Assembly (NCBI GenBank): GCA_963169235.1
Contig: CAUJCX010000022.1
Span: forward strand, 1 to 59,163
DNA: 59,163 nucleotides
Source of the DNA: Actinomycetota bacterium
GTDB lineage: Bacteria; Actinomycetota; Thermoleophilia; Miltoncostaeales; Miltoncostaeaceae
Direction of reading: 5' to 3'
In this document: piece after piece, positions 59,001-59,163 of the stretch
Numbering within the stretch: the first letter of the stretch is position 1
How the letters are laid out: every line of letters starts with the position of its first letter
Program-made: the position numbers and the translations under genes
Notes under the pieces: model-generated
Seen by the model: only the letters and a program-made list of their open reading frames with translations
What the model was told of the DNA's origin: nothing
The model's database searches: none

Positions 59001-59162
59001 CTATGCGTCCAAGGCGCCCGCGTCCAGCCGGAAACGCTCGGATGGGGTGCGCCGCAGGTCGGTGGGGCTGCTGCTCACGCGCACCAGCAGGCCGAACGCG
59101 AGCGCCCCCGTGGCCTCGTCGAACACCAGCTCGCCATCCGCCTCATCCCCCGCGGCGACGGC
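59001..59162 (-). CDS. Partial unknown gene at right edge (C-terminus)
   Basis: An open minus-strand frame enters from the right edge and ends TAG at 59001-59003; the last 53 residues include ELVFDEATGALAFGLLVRVS and RRTPSERFRLDAGALDA. Strong GC-ending codons. Not identifiable from this fragment; it lies 27 bases upstream of the 51-residue gene and could be in its operon. Confidence 0.6.
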   Translation of the reverse strand, partial: AVAAGDEADGELVFDEATGALAFGLLVRVSSSPTDLRRTPSERFRLDAGALDA

Positions 59163-59163
59163 G

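Noticed and set aside
1-59163. CRISPR arrays, insertion sequences, rRNA genes
   Set aside because: No spaced identical repeats, no transposase or integrase motifs and no rRNA-like sequence seen on either strand.

Overview
The window is very GC-rich with strongly GC-ending codons. The gene order infC-rpmI-rplT-(rRNA methyltransferase)-pheS-pheT-argC-argJ-argB, frequent GTG/TTG starts, GTGA/ATGA stop-start overlaps, DUF2510 and Holin-X/DUF3618 envelope proteins and ArsR-phosphatase fusions point to an actinobacterium. The many secreted proteins with Pro/Thr linkers make a deep-branching lineage such as Thermoleophilia my best guess (inference, not proven).

Layout. 1-9157 (minus strand): arginine, phenylalanyl-tRNA synthetase and translation genes, then an HU-type DNA-binding protein. 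9413-21545: ordinary accessory chromosome: secreted subtilase, FAD monooxygenase with a coupled unknown, Tim44-like membrane protein, SDR, cation efflux protein, a three-gene envelope operon (unknown, Holin-X, DUF3618), MFS transporter, Cys-rich HTH regulator diverging from a DoxX gene, and a DUF2238-like membrane protein.

21531-41783: the most interesting part. About 20 kb lies between two imperfect 19-bp direct repeats, the left one covering the 3' end of the DUF2238-like gene. Inside are 15 genes, 11 of them predicted to be exported or lipid-anchored: two cutinase-like serine hydrolases, an M23 peptidase, a lectin-repeat/CHAP protein, a beta-lactamase-fold hydrolase, a lipoprotein, several unknown secreted proteins, plus a membrane-bound zinc-ribbon/cytochrome c fusion and a DUF2510-DUF805 protein. 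In the middle sit a histidine kinase of odd architecture and a divergently transcribed NarL-type response regulator. A 14-bp palindrome (consensus GKTAYGYRCATAAC) occurs once upstream of each of the five inferred effector transcription units and I found no copy elsewhere in the window. Shared C-terminal modules tie several of these proteins together. I propose a two-component-controlled, horizontally acquired cell-surface/secretome island.

41783-46309: universal stress protein, diguanylate cyclase, ABC exporter pair and small membrane proteins. 46361-49976: tmRNA (ssrA, minus strand) and smpB, separated by an oppositely oriented gene for a large secreted DUF4091 protein. 50229-58141: MOSC protein, an arsenic-type regulator-phosphatase fusion with its own operator and a second arsenate reductase, cytochrome bd oxidase (cydAB), a vapBC toxin-antitoxin cassette bracketed by 47/48-bp direct repeats, a RibD/DHFR-like protein and an HxlR regulator sharing a nested operator, and a photolyase. 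58148-59163: small minus-strand genes including one interrupted by an apparent frameshift and an amber codon, and a partial gene at the right edge.
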